34,374 nucleotides of DNA from Alphaproteobacteria bacterium HGW-Alphaproteobacteria-3 (lineage in GTDB: Bacteria > Pseudomonadota > Alphaproteobacteria > Parvibaculales > Parvibaculaceae): positions 1-34,374 of the forward strand of contig PHEF01000053.1 in the NCBI GenBank assembly GCA_002842875.1. Direction: 5' to 3'. Shown one piece after another: positions 1-7,669 of this stretch (position 1 is its first letter; each line of letters starts with the position of its first letter). The notes beneath the pieces were generated by a model that was not told the DNA's origin, made no database searches, and was given only the letters and a program-made list of their open reading frames with translations. The translations under genes and the position numbers were made by a program.

Positions 1-363
1 GTCGCGCAGGACTTTCTCGATATGCTGCGGGTTCGGCGCCTTGCCGAAGAGGCCGCGGCTGAACTTCACCGTGTCGATGACGCTTTCGAAATGCTCGACG
101 GTCAGTTCCTGCGGCACGAGGCCGATGAGCGAACGCGCGGCGCGGAAATCGCGGACGATGTCGTGCCCGCCCGCGCGCACCGTGCCCGAACTCGGATTGA
201 CGATGCCGCACACGACGCCGATGAGCGTCGTCTTGCCCGCGCCGTTCGGTCCGAGCAGCGCGAAAATCTCGCCCTTGCGGATTTCGAGGTCGACATTCTT
301 CAGGGCCTGAAAGCCGCCGGGATAGACCTTGGACAGGCCGGATATTTCAATGGCCGATGACAT
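1..363 (-). CDS. ABC transporter ATP-binding protein, N-terminal part (runs off the window)
   Basis: ATP-hydrolysing subunit of an ABC transporter, probably an ABC-2 type exporter of the drug/polysaccharide/nodulation class. The ATG is at 363-361 and the frame stays open to base 1, giving 121 residues that begin [20 protein letters not shown]. The Walker A motif GPNGAGKTT lies near residue 40 and a Q-loop-like [10 protein letters not shown] segment near residue 85; the signature motif and Walker B would lie beyond the window edge. The Y-P-G-G-F-x-A-L motif and the VPQEL form resemble daunorubicin-type exporters, but the substrate cannot be read from this fragment. The family assignment is firm; the subfamily is inference. 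Confidence 0.85.
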   Translation of the reverse strand, partial: MSSAIEISGLSKVYPGGFQALKNVDLEIRKGEIFALLGPNGAGKTTLIGVVCGIVNPSSGTVRAGGHDIVRDFRAARSLIGLVPQELTVEHFESVIDTVKFSRGLFGKAPNPQHIEKVLRD

Positions 364-399
364 GGGAGCTACATGAAGGATGGATGAAATAGAAGAATT

Positions 400-489
400 C
401 GTCATGGCCCGGCTTGTCCGGGCCATCCACGTCTTTCCTTGATGATGGCTGCAAAGACGTGGATGACCCGCATAAAGCTGGTCATGACG
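400..489. repeat. Interspersed palindromic repeat, GTCATGGCCCGG type
   Basis: The element starts CGTCATGGCCCGG and ends GGTCATGACG. It contains the paired arms CCACGTCTTT (427-436) and AAAGACGTGG (453-462), so the transcript can fold into a long hairpin. It fills most of the gap between the ABC gene and the Rap1a-like gene. Elements of this look are scattered in intergenic DNA of many alphaproteobacteria; that it belongs to such a family is recognition from memory, not a search. Confidence 0.65.
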
Positions 490-541
490 CATATTGGGAG
501 TGTTACGGCAACTTGCAATGACGGCTTTTCAATCCTCGATA

Positions 542-1000
542 TCAGCAAGGCGGGCGGCCGGCGAATGCTTTCCGCGCGAGGGCGAGGGCGTCGCCGTCGA
601 GCAGATCGGGTTGCCACTCGCTCGTGCGCACGACCCGGGCCGCAAGCTGGTCGAAGCTGCGCGGTCCGTCGAGATTGAGACAGGCGTAAGGATCGTCGCC
701 GGAGGGACCGTAGATGCCCTCGCCGCCGTGATTGTCATGGAGCACGCGCAGCGATTCGAAATACCCCGCGAGATATTGCCGGCAGTAGCGCGCGAGCCGC
801 GGCGTCGGCGGTTCCGGATTGAGCGCATGTTCCACAAGAACGGCGCAGGCATCGCGCAGGTCGCGCCCCGTCTCGATGCGCATGCGGGCGTCGGCCGGCG
901 AACTGGCGAAAAACGCCGTGCCCGGAATGGCGAACAGGTAAAAAATTAACGCTACCGCGCGCAAATCCGCGCCGTGCGAGCTAATGGCCGAGCTTCGCAT
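542..1000 (-). CDS. Exported Rap1a/Tai-like domain protein
   Basis: A 152-residue protein with a hydrophobic N-terminal segment (AVALIFYLFAIPGTAFF, about residues 15-31), which suggests export. The mature part fits the Rap1a/Tai immunity fold: a G-R-D-L-x-x-A-C start, a central Y-C-R-Q-Y-L-A-G-Y-F block, and a C-terminal C-L-N...QL...ALA...PPC block with paired cysteines likely to form disulfides. In Serratia, Rap1a-type proteins protect against type VI effectors, but many family members are orphans and no effector gene lies beside this one. The ATG at 1000 has a strong GGGAGG ribosome-binding site. It is divergent from the oxidoreductase at 1103. The much longer open frame extending this gene to 2173 is antisense to that neighbour. 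Confidence 0.7.
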   Translation of the reverse strand: MRSSAISSHGADLRAVALIFYLFAIPGTAFFASSPADARMRIETGRDLRDACAVLVEHALNPEPPTPRLARYCRQYLAGYFESLRVLHDNHGGEGIYGPSGDDPYACLNLDGPRSFDQLAARVVRTSEWQPDLLDGDALALARKAFAGRPPC

Positions 1001-1102
1001 TGCGAATATTCCTCCCTCTCCGTAACAATGACGCATTGCAGAGGGGTTCGAAAGCCCGTTGGCGGGATGTGCCCGGGCTTTGGCTGGCATCCGGGGATCG
1101 GA

Positions 1103-2254
1103 ATGAAATCGCGGATACTCGTCTACGGCGTCGACGGCTTCATGGGCGCGCTGGTGTCGCGTGCGGCAATGCGGGCGGGACTTTCCCATGTCGCCGGCGG
1201 CCGGGCGATCGCAGGCGTCGCACAGCATGCCGCCGCGCTCGCACGGGAAGCGGGTCGCGGAACACCGCCCGCGGAACCGCGGACCTTCACGCTCGGCAAT
1301 GCGGAGCGCATCGCGGCGCAGCTCGACGATGTGGGCGTGCTCGTGAACGGCGCGAGGCTTGAAGGCGACGACCTGCGCTCGCTCGTCGTTTCCTGCATCG
1401 CAACCGGCACGCATCTGATCGACCTGTCCTCGGGGCGTGCCAGCGTTGCCGCGCTTGCCGGCTTCGACGAGGCGGCCCAGAAGGCAAAGACGATGCTGAT
1501 GGCGGGCGCGGGCTTCGACTTCGCGGCCACGGACGCGGTGGCGGTGCGTCTCGCGCAGATCCTGCCCGGCGCCCGCGCCGTGACGCTTGCCGTGAAGCAC
1601 GGTCACCGCACGATGGAAGAGGCGGCGCGCCTCGTCGCGGCAATGCGCGAAGAGGGCGAGATGCTGAAGAACGGGCAGTTCGTGCCGGCGCGGGCGGGCG
1701 AGCGCACGATCGAGGTCGACTTCGACGCGGGACCGGAAAAGGCCTGGCTCGCGCCCTGGCGCGGCGAGGCAATGGCGGCGCGGCATCGCGGCATCTATTC
1801 GACGGTGGAAACCTACGAGGTGCTGCCGGAGAAGGCCGCCCGCGCGCTCGAACCCGGCACGATGGCGCATCGCCTGTTCCGTCGCGGCTGGGGCCTCAAG
1901 CGGCTCGAGCGCAGGCTCTCGAAGGGGCGGCTGAACCCGCCGGCGGCGGAACTGAAGAACGGGCGCGCTTTCGTCTGGGGCGAGGCGCGCCATCCCGACG
2001 GTCGCATCCGCCGTGCGCGGCTCGAAACGCCGGAGCACCATGTTTATTCGGCGGAGGCGGCGATCCTGCTGGCGCGGCGCGTGCTGGCGGGCGGGGCGAA
2101 GCCCGGCTACCAGCTCCCATCGGCTGTGGCGGGAGCCGCACTTGTCGAGGAAATACAGGGCGTCGCCTGGCACGAAATTCTCGAATGCGCCGACGAGACC
2201 GCCGCCGAGGACGGACGTCCCGTCGCGCCGGGCGCGGCGCCCGAAAGGGTCTGA
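1103..2254 (+). CDS. Saccharopine dehydrogenase-like NAD(P)-binding oxidoreductase
   Basis: A 383-residue soluble protein. Its N-terminus is a Rossmann motif, ILVYGVDGFMGALVSRAAMRAG, with the G-x-D/T-G-F/Y-x-G form of the saccharopine dehydrogenase-like superfamily. It is followed by the VGVLVNGARLEG and TGTHLIDLSSGRAS segments, as in trans-acting enoyl reductases and similar proteins. The usual 'DG' proximal motif is D-L-S-S here. The substrate is unknown; members act in lipid and polyketide reduction, among other roles. I chose the ATG at 1103 because a purine-rich GGGGATCGGA site precedes it and the Rossmann strand follows at once; the frame is open upstream to 974. Transcription is probably independent, divergent from the Rap1a-like gene. 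Confidence 0.75.
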   Translation: MKSRILVYGVDGFMGALVSRAAMRAGLSHVAGGRAIAGVAQHAAALAREAGRGTPPAEPRTFTLGNAERIAAQLDDVGVLVNGARLEGDDLRSLVVSCIATGTHLIDLSSGRASVAALAGFDEAAQKAKTMLMAGAGFDFAATDAVAVRLAQILPGARAVTLAVKHGHRTMEEAARLVAAMREEGEMLKNGQFVPARAGERTIEVDFDAGPEKAWLAPWRGEAMAARHRGIYSTVETYEVLPEKAARALEPGTMAHRLFRRGWGLKRLERRLSKGRLNPPAAELKNGRAFVWGEARHPDGRIRRARLETPEHHVYSAEAAILLARRVLAGGAKPGYQLPSAVAGAALVEEIQGVAWHEILECADETAAEDGRPVAPGAAPERV

Positions 2255-2257
2255 GCC

Positions 2258-2521
2258 TTATTCCGCGCCGCTCGTCCAGCGTTCCCACAGCTTGCCGGAA
2301 CATTCGCGCGCGCTCATCTGGCTCGTCACGAGCCGCATCGAGCTGACCATCGCGTCGGGCACCTCGTCCGGATCGTTGCCGACGAGGCCGGCGAGCGGCC
2401 CGTAGGCCTCATGCGCCATGTCCTTGGCAAGCATGCGGCAAGGATCGACCTCGCCGTAATAGACGACCGGAACGGCGGCCGCGAGGGCAACGAGCAGGAT
2501 CAGTCCGAGGATGAGGCGCAT
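2258..2521 (-). CDS. Small membrane-anchored or exported hypothetical protein
   Basis: An 87-residue protein I do not recognise. The first 22 residues (MRLILGLILLVALAAAVPVV) form one hydrophobic helix, either a signal anchor or an uncleaved signal. The remainder, EVDPCRMLAKDMAHEAYG onward, is soluble, has two cysteines (C28 and C74) that could pair outside the cytoplasm, and contains a D-P-C-R-M-L-A motif. AGGAAA before the ATG at 2521 supports the start. It ends three bases after the convergent oxidoreductase gene. The next gene upstream on the same strand (2541-2843) also encodes a small envelope protein, only 19 bases away, so the two probably form a short operon. Confidence 0.65.
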   Translation of the reverse strand: MRLILGLILLVALAAAVPVVYYGEVDPCRMLAKDMAHEAYGPLAGLVGNDPDEVPDAMVSSMRLVTSQMSARECSGKLWERWTSGAE

Positions 2522-2540
2522 GGGGTTTCCTGTGCGGGGT

Positions 2541-2843
2541 TCAGTGGACGCCGGTGCCGCGTTCGGGCAGGTCGGGCATGCCCATGGAACCCGAACGGCC
2601 GCGGATGGTGCAGGCGTTGTAACCGGCCTTCCAGCCGGTGCGGTAGGCCTCGCTCGACTTCCAGGCTTCATCGTTGCGCGTGACGGTCGAGGGATCGCCG
2701 GGCACCTCCGACGTGGCGCTCCAGCAGCCATCCGAATGGCCGGCCTTGTAGGCGGGGTCGTCCTCGAACTCGCTGCGGCCGAGGCCGCAGGCGGCCAGGG
2801 CGAAAGCGAGGAAAAGGACGGGCAGAAGGGCGAAACGGCGCAT
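2541..2843 (-). CDS. Small hypothetical lipoprotein
   Basis: A 100-residue protein with a classic lipoprotein signal: MRRF, a hydrophobic stretch, then the lipobox L-A-A-C with the lipidated cysteine near residue 19. The mature part has two similar short motifs, P-A-Y-K-A-G-H-S-D-G-C-W and E-A-Y-R-T-G-W-K-A-G-Y-N-A-C, each of the form aYxxGxxxGxxxC; this is an internal duplication seen in the sequence. No function is inferred. The ATG at 2843 has AGGAG about ten bases upstream; the open frame extends to 2927, but the signal peptide fixes the start here. It is probably cotranscribed with the 87-residue gene downstream. Confidence 0.7.
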   Translation of the reverse strand: MRRFALLPVLFLAFALAACGLGRSEFEDDPAYKAGHSDGCWSATSEVPGDPSTVTRNDEAWKSSEAYRTGWKAGYNACTIRGRSGSMGMPDLPERGTGVH

Positions 2844-2935
2844 GGGGTCCGGCTCCTGCGGCGGGTGGGTGCGGCGGGCAGGATAGGGCGGGGGCACAGG
2901 AACCGCAAATCGGCGGCTGAGCCACATGCTTTACG

Positions 2936-2949
2936 CGCCGTTAACGGCG
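2936..2949. promoter_or_regulatory. 14-bp perfect palindrome in a divergent intergenic region
   Basis: CGCCGTTAACGGCG is perfectly self-complementary and lies between the divergent lipoprotein gene (start 2843) and the DUF2336 gene (start 2990), 40 bases before the latter. Its position suits an operator for a dimeric regulator. The regulator is unknown, and such a short site in GC-rich DNA could be chance. Confidence 0.3.
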
Positions 2950-2989
2950 GCGGTGCTCCAATGGGCAGGAAACCAACCGGACGGACGAA

Positions 2990-4090
2990 ATGGCGCTCGA
3001 AAGCTACAGGACGGCGGAAGGCGAAAGCCTGAGCGCCCATGACCGCGACGCGGTGCTGCGGCGTCTCGCCGACCTCGCGCTGCTGCCGTCGTCCCTCGTC
3101 TCGCCGCAGGAACGCAGCATCCTCGATACGATGCTGGCCTCGCTCGCAACGCGGCTCGACCCGCAAATGCGGACCCGCCTCGCCGAGCGCCTTGCCCAGC
3201 ATGTCGAGGCCCCGCGCGAACTGGCACTCGCGCTTGCGCTCGACGACATCGAAATCGCCTGGGTACTGCTCGCGGAAGGCTCGCCCCTGAAGGACGGCGA
3301 CCTCGTTCATGTTGCCCGCGAGGGCACGGCCCGGCACCGCGAGATGCTCGCGCATCGCAAGGATCTGCCAAGCGCGGTCTCCGACATTCTCATCGAAACG
3401 GGCGACACGGCGCTTGCCTGCCGCCTGCTCGAAAACAATACGGCGCAGCTTTCCTACCGCGGGATCGAAACGCTCGCGCGGCGGAGCGCTTCCGAACCGG
3501 AGTTGCAGGCGCCGGTGCTGGCAAGGCCCGAACTGACCGTGCGTCTTGCCCAGCTCATGTTCTGGTGGGTGCCGGCCGCGCTGCGTCTCGAAATCCTCAA
3601 TCGCTTCACGGTCGAACGCCGTCACATTCACTCGGCGATGGAAGACATGCTCGACGGCGTGGCGGCAGGCGATCCCGCGCTCGAAACGGCGCTCTCGCTC
3701 GTCCGCAATCCGCAGCCGGTGGACAAGCAGCGTCTCGCGCGGATCTTCTCGAACCAGGGACCGGACCGGGCGGAACTGCTCACGGACGGGCTCTCCGCCG
3801 CGACCCGTGTGCGGCCGGAAACAATGTTCCGCATACTGAACGACAACGGCGGCGAGCCGCTCGCGATCTTCGCAAAGGCCGTGTCGATGAACCGCAAGGA
3901 ATTCGGCGACCTCATCGTCTCGGCGGTCGATCTGCGCCAGGGCGGCTTGCCGACCAAGAAGGACCTCGAAAGGATCGGCGAATTGTTCGATTCGATCTCG
4001 ACGGACCGGGCGGACCTCGCGCTTCGCATCTGGGATGCGGCATTCGCCAGCGAGGCCGCACTGGGCGGCGTCAGCACCGCCGAAGGCTGA
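2990..4090 (+). CDS. DUF2336 domain-containing protein
   Basis: A 366-residue protein of the alphaproteobacterial DUF2336 family, recognised by overall helical HEAT-like organisation and the block VLARPELTVRLAQLMFWWVP followed by AALRLEILNRF at about residues 176-207. It is cytosolic, with no signal or membrane segment. The function of the family is not established; its repeat-like helices suggest protein-protein contacts. Length is normal for the family. The ATG at 2990 has only a weak ribosome-binding site (GGACGGA). It stands alone on the plus strand, convergent with the regulator/toxin pair that ends at 4100. Confidence 0.8.
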   Translation: MALESYRTAEGESLSAHDRDAVLRRLADLALLPSSLVSPQERSILDTMLASLATRLDPQMRTRLAERLAQHVEAPRELALALALDDIEIAWVLLAEGSPLKDGDLVHVAREGTARHREMLAHRKDLPSAVSDILIETGDTALACRLLENNTAQLSYRGIETLARRSASEPELQAPVLARPELTVRLAQLMFWWVPAALRLEILNRFTVERRHIHSAMEDMLDGVAAGDPALETALSLVRNPQPVDKQRLARIFSNQGPDRAELLTDGLSAATRVRPETMFRILNDNGGEPLAIFAKAVSMNRKEFGDLIVSAVDLRQGGLPTKKDLERIGELFDSISTDRADLALRIWDAAFASEAALGGVSTAEG

Positions 4091-4099
4091 TCCCGATCC

Positions 4100-4882
4100 T
4101 CACTCCGCCGCGCTCTGGGGCGACCAGCGGACTTCTTCCTCGGGTTCGATACGCGGCGGCGCCGCCGTGAAACGGAAGCCCGGACCCGAGACGATCTCTT
4201 CGAGTTCGCGCCGCGCCTGACGCGCCGTGCCGATGATATCGCCTTCCGCGCGATCGACGAGATCGAGCACCGCGCGCGCCCCTTCGAGAATATCGCCGAG
4301 CCAGTTTTCCGCATGGGGTTCCTGCGCCTTGAGCGCAACGGCATCGCCCGCAAGCGTCGTGACCGCGCGGCGCACCGCGCCGGTATCGAATGCACTCGGC
4401 CCGGTAACGAGCGCGACGATCTTTCCGATCTGCGCGCGAATACCGTCGACAAGCGCCGCGCGCTCGCGGGCGCGGCGGTCTTCCTCGTCCGCGGGCGGTG
4501 CGAGGTCGTCGAGCGACACACCGAGCACGGTCGCGATCGCGGCCATGGTGCGGAAGGTTCCATCCTTCTTGCCCGTTTCGATTTCGGAGAGATAGGGCGC
4601 GCTCATACCGGCCGCGCGCGCAAGCTCGATCGCCTTGAGGCCGCGATGCTCGCGCCAGACGCGCACGGGATTTTCGCCGTCGGCAATGCGATGCGCGACG
4701 GTGGCGGGAACGGGCGCCGGACCCTCCGAACCGAGGGCGAGCGTTGCGCCCGCGGCGCGCAAATCCTCGATATCGTCGGCGGCGCGGCGGAGGGCGTCAT
4801 AATCGGCGGCGGGCACGATCACGAAGAGTGTCTCTCCGTCGGCCCCGATGATTTTCTGATGGTCCTTCGCAGAGCGCGTCAT
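4100..4882 (-). CDS. XRE/HigA-type antitoxin-like regulator with long C-terminal extension
   Basis: A 260-residue DNA-binding protein. Residues 1-38 (GETLFVIVPAADYDALRRAA) resemble the N-terminal strand-helix of RelB/Phd-like antitoxins. Residues about 64-130 carry a Cro/CI-type helix-turn-helix: NPVRVWREHRGLKAIELA, then AAGMSAPYLSEIETGKKDG, then MAAIATVLGVSLDDLAPP. Antitoxins of this class usually stop soon after that point. Here some 130 further residues follow, mostly helical and charged, with no domain I recognise. The start ATG overlaps the stop of the upstream 88-codon gene (ATGA), so the two are translationally coupled, as expected for a toxin-antitoxin operon. Autoregulation is likely by family behaviour but no operator was identified. 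Confidence 0.75.
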   Translation of the reverse strand: MTRSAKDHQKIIGADGETLFVIVPAADYDALRRAADDIEDLRAAGATLALGSEGPAPVPATVAHRIADGENPVRVWREHRGLKAIELARAAGMSAPYLSEIETGKKDGTFRTMAAIATVLGVSLDDLAPPADEEDRRARERAALVDGIRAQIGKIVALVTGPSAFDTGAVRRAVTTLAGDAVALKAQEPHAENWLGDILEGARAVLDLVDRAEGDIIGTARQARRELEEIVSGPGFRFTAAPPRIEPEEEVRWSPQSAAE

Positions 4883-5145
4883 GCGGTCCTCCTGCCGGTG
4901 AGGGCGAGGATGGAGGCGAGTTGCGCCTCGCGGCGAAAGACGACGCGAAGCCCTGGCCCCGCATCGGAACTGAAAATGCCCGCCGCGATCTCGCGATTGC
5001 CCGCAGCGCGCGGCGCGAGGCTCACGAGCCGGCGCGTATCCGCATCGAGCCTCAGGAAGGTATCGTAGGCCGCGCGCGAGAACTCGATTTCGCCGAGAAA
5101 CTCGTGCGAAGCTGCCGCCTGCCGTTCGAATGTGCCGTCCTGCAT
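4879..5145 (-). CDS. Candidate RelE/HigB-like toxin
   Basis: An 88-residue protein, first gene of a two-gene operon with the XRE antitoxin-like gene. The features that fit a RelE/ParE-superfamily toxin are weak: small size, an early F-S-R-A-A-Y-D-T-F-L-R-L-D helix, and a late G-L-R-V-V-F-R-R-E strand pair typical of the RelE core. It is short for the fold and I see no clear catalytic set, so it could be a diverged or inactive toxin or an unrelated partner. The call rests mainly on gene order (toxin before a HigA-like gene) and the four-base overlap. The ATG at 5145 lacks a strong ribosome-binding site. Confidence 0.5.
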   Translation of the reverse strand: MQDGTFERQAAASHEFLGEIEFSRAAYDTFLRLDADTRRLVSLAPRAAGNREIAAGIFSSDAGPGLRVVFRREAQLASILALTGRRTA

Positions 5146-5280
5146 TTCAGTAGAAACCCGCTGCCAGCGCCGTCATTTTTCGGGCGCGGCGCCTTCGCTG
5201 CCTGCTAGCATCGCTCTCAAGCGAACGTCGCGCCGCGCGAATTCGAATCGACGTGTGAATCAGAGCATAGGGGGGAATGA

Positions 5281-6210
5281 ATGTCCAAAGAAGGCAAAGG
5301 CCTCGAAATTGGCCACCTGAAGGAACTGATCCGCGCACGTTCGCAGGCGGGCGAAAAGCTGGGCATTGCGGAGCGGCGCACGCAGATGGACGCGAACGCC
5401 AGCCGGTTCCCGGTTCCCGCAGGTGTGGACGTGTTGAAGACCAGTGCCGCCGAGCCGGCGGCCGAATGGAATATTCCGTCGGGTGCGGAGACGGCGCCGG
5501 TGATTCTCTATTTTCACGGCGGCGGCTATGTGCAGGGGTCATCCGTCTCTCACCGCCACTTGACGTCGCGTCTGGCGTTGGCCGCGAAGGCACGGGTACT
5601 GAGCGTCGATTATGCGCTGGCGCCGGAAGCGCCGTTTCCGGCGGCGGTCGATGATGCGCTGACAGCCTACCGCTGGCTCATCGCAAGCGGCGTGGAGCCG
5701 CAGGCGATCGCTTTCGGTGGCGATTCGGCCGGCGGCGGACTGGCGATCGCGACGCTGATCGCCGCGCGGGACAAGGGGTTGCCGATGCCCGCCGCCGCCG
5801 TTGCGATCAGCCCCTGGACCGACCTTACCTGCGAAACGGCGACATACACGACGCGGGCCGGCGCCGATCCCATGATCGATCAGGCGGGAATCAAAAACCT
5901 CGCTGCCATCTATCTGAACGGCGCCGATGCGCGCGATCCGCTCGCGTCACCCAATTTCGGCGACCTTGCCGGCTTGCCACCCATGCTGATTCACGTCGGT
6001 AGCGACGAAGTGCTGCTCGATGACGCCATTGCTCTTCACAAGCATGCGCGTGCGTGCGGCGTCGACGCGGAGATCGAGGAATGGGACGGCATGATCCATG
6101 TCTGGCATGCGTTCTATCAAATGCTCCCGGAAGGCGAGCAGGCAATCGAACGGCTGGGTGCGTATCTGTCGGCGCGCTGGCAGGAAGCGCGAAGGGCCGC
6201 GGCCCGTTGA
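5281..6210 (+). CDS. Alpha/beta hydrolase, hormone-sensitive lipase (family IV) esterase
   Basis: A 309-residue cytosolic esterase or lipase that would hydrolyse short- to medium-chain acyl esters. It has the family IV hallmarks: the oxyanion motif Y-F-H-G-G-G-Y near residue 78, and the nucleophile elbow G-D-S-A-G-G (Ser near 152). The acid Asp is probable in the S-D-E-V-L-L-D-D segment (about 243) and the catalytic His in H-V-W-H-A-F (about 275). Length is standard. The ATG at 5281 follows AGGGGGGA, a strong ribosome-binding site. It sits alone between the toxin/antitoxin pair (divergent) and MucR. The natural substrate cannot be told. Confidence 0.9.
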   Translation: MSKEGKGLEIGHLKELIRARSQAGEKLGIAERRTQMDANASRFPVPAGVDVLKTSAAEPAAEWNIPSGAETAPVILYFHGGGYVQGSSVSHRHLTSRLALAAKARVLSVDYALAPEAPFPAAVDDALTAYRWLIASGVEPQAIAFGGDSAGGGLAIATLIAARDKGLPMPAAAVAISPWTDLTCETATYTTRAGADPMIDQAGIKNLAAIYLNGADARDPLASPNFGDLAGLPPMLIHVGSDEVLLDDAIALHKHARACGVDAEIEEWDGMIHVWHAFYQMLPEGEQAIERLGAYLSARWQEARRAAAR

Positions 6211-6394
6211 TGCGATGCGTTCCTTTCGCGCGTGCGGCAGGAGAAAGACATCCGCGCGAATCGGTAACGGCGACTTGTTTATTGAAATGCCGGTATCGCG
6301 ATTTTGTTCTCATCTGTTCTTGTACAAAGTTGTCCACCGGGGCGATTGCATCTTCACTGTGTCATCACGAAAATATGCAGAGACAGGCCAGTCC

Positions 6395-6424
6395 TTGACT
6401 GTTAAATAGCGAGAGAGATATAGA
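6395..6424 (+). promoter_or_regulatory. Predicted promoter of the MucR gene
   Basis: TTGACT (6395-6400) and TATAGA (6419-6424) are separated by 18 bases and resemble sigma-70 elements. The 250-base spacer upstream (from 6211) is clearly richer in A+T than its surroundings and holds no other recognised feature; MucR-family proteins favour AT-rich targets and often repress themselves, so autoregulation is plausible. A transcript from here would start near 6431, which argues against any start codon upstream of that point. Confidence 0.5.
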
Positions 6425-6503
6425 ACTGGACGAATATTGGTTCGGTTTCCTGCTTGATCTCTTGGACACCGGCACAATTACTCAAGCCGAATATGATGAG
6501 GGC

Positions 6504-6926
6504 GTGGTGGCGGAAAAGGTGGATCTGATCGACATGACGGCCGATATCGTGGCGGCCTATGTTGGACACAACCCGGTCGCACCGGACGAACTGTCGGACC
6601 TCATCAATCGGGTATTTTCGGCGCTTTCCGATGCGTCAACCGGCGGTGCGGGGAGCGCGAGCTTCAAGGAAGAGCCCGCCGTTCCGGTTCGCAAGTCGAT
6701 CACGCCGGACTATCTGATCTGCCTCGAAGACGGCAAAAAATTCAAATCGCTGAAACGGCATTTGCGCAGTCACTACAATCTGAGCCCGGAAGCATATCGC
6801 GAGAAGTGGGGTCTGCCCCGCGACTATCCGATGGTGGCGCCGAACTACGCGCAGGCGCGCTCGCGGCTCGCAAAAAAGATGGGTCTCGGCCAGGCCGGAC
6901 GAAAGAGCCGCCGCTCCGCGAAGTAG
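6504..6926 (+). CDS. MucR/Ros family zinc-finger transcriptional regulator
   Basis: DNA-binding regulator of the MucR/Ros family, which in Rhizobiales controls exopolysaccharide, motility and cell-cycle genes. The conserved core is all present: T-A-D-I-V-A-A-Y-V near the N-terminus, then I-T-P-D-Y-L-I-C-L-E-D-G-K-K-F-K-S-L-K-R-H with a helix running to H-Y-N-L-S-P, Y-R-E-K-W-G-L-P, Y-P-M-V-A-P-N-Y and K-K-M-G-L-G-Q. The single visible cysteine with H-x5-H matches the MucR-type finger, in which the first Cys position varies. No ATG opens the frame. Candidates are TTG 6462 (no ribosome-binding site), GTG 6504 or 6507 behind GAGGG, and ATG 6534 behind AAGGTGGA; I give GTG 6504 because it matches the usual N-terminal length. 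Confidence 0.9.
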   Translation: MVAEKVDLIDMTADIVAAYVGHNPVAPDELSDLINRVFSALSDASTGGAGSASFKEEPAVPVRKSITPDYLICLEDGKKFKSLKRHLRSHYNLSPEAYREKWGLPRDYPMVAPNYAQARSRLAKKMGLGQAGRKSRRSAK

Positions 6927-7123
6927 CGCTACCGGCGGAGGGGCCGCCTTGCAGGCCTCGCCCGATCTTCCGCCAACCGATCTTCCACCAGCCAATCTCC
7001 TTGCATCGCAGCGCACACACGCCCAATATTTTTTCAAGTTGATTCGCGACCGGGCGGCGCGCCGCCATTGCCGAGGACGATCCGCTGACCGCTGCAGACC
7101 AGGCCTTAAGAGCGCAACTCATC

Positions 7124-7597
7124 GTGCCGGAGCAGCGCGAGGTCTTCGACTATTGGTGCGCAAAGGCACCCGAAGGCGGCTATCCGACGCGGGCCGACAT
7201 TCAGCCTGCTGAATTGCGCCGCCTGCTTCCCTCTCTCAGCCTGATCGATGTGGTGACGGATGACGGCGGAGAACGCCTCCGCATGCGGCTGGCGGGCACA
7301 AGGCTGCGCGATTATTTCGGTGTGGAGCTGACCGGGCACTATCTCGACGAATACGACTTCGGCGACCAGACCGGCTACTGGGACGCGGCCTATCACGAGG
7401 TCGTGCGCGCCGGCCGTCCGGCGCAAGGCGTGATCCCGCTCACAGCCTGGAGCCAGCCGGGCATCTTCCAGTTCTGGTTGCGGCTGCCGCTCGCGAACGA
7501 GGAGGGACGCATCGTCATGGTCTTCGGCCATGATGCGTTTCTGCAGTCCGAGAAGGCGCACGCGCTTGCCGGCAAGGCCAATCTCCGCATCGCTTGA
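7124..7597 (+). CDS. PAS_5 family PAS domain protein
   Basis: A 157-residue single-domain PAS protein of the alphaproteobacterial PAS_5 type (PF07310-like), recognised from F-D-Y-W, P-T-R-A-D-I-Q-P-A-E-L-R-R-L-L-P, I-D-V-V, R-M-R-L-A-G-T and the D-x-T/L-T-G-H-Y-L block. No output domain is attached. The ligand and partner are unknown; such proteins are often stand-alone sensors. The start is GTG 7124. The frame is open back to 7043 with no ATG, and TAAGAG eleven bases upstream is the only candidate ribosome-binding site. The 197 bases between MucR and this gene hold a pyrimidine-rich stretch but no clear element. Confidence 0.75.
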   Translation: MPEQREVFDYWCAKAPEGGYPTRADIQPAELRRLLPSLSLIDVVTDDGGERLRMRLAGTRLRDYFGVELTGHYLDEYDFGDQTGYWDAAYHEVVRAGRPAQGVIPLTAWSQPGIFQFWLRLPLANEEGRIVMVFGHDAFLQSEKAHALAGKANLRIA

Positions 7598-7669
7598 GCC
7601 CTCTCGTCCGGCGTTGATCCCGTCCGCGCTCGCGGTGCACACTGGGCGGGGATGAAAGGGAGACTGCCC

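Noticed and set aside
1001..2173. Extension of the Rap1a-like frame to 543 codons on the minus strand
   Set aside because: It is antisense to the oxidoreductase gene, its residues are Arg/His-rich without domain features, and the signal peptide and ribosome-binding site place the start at 1000.
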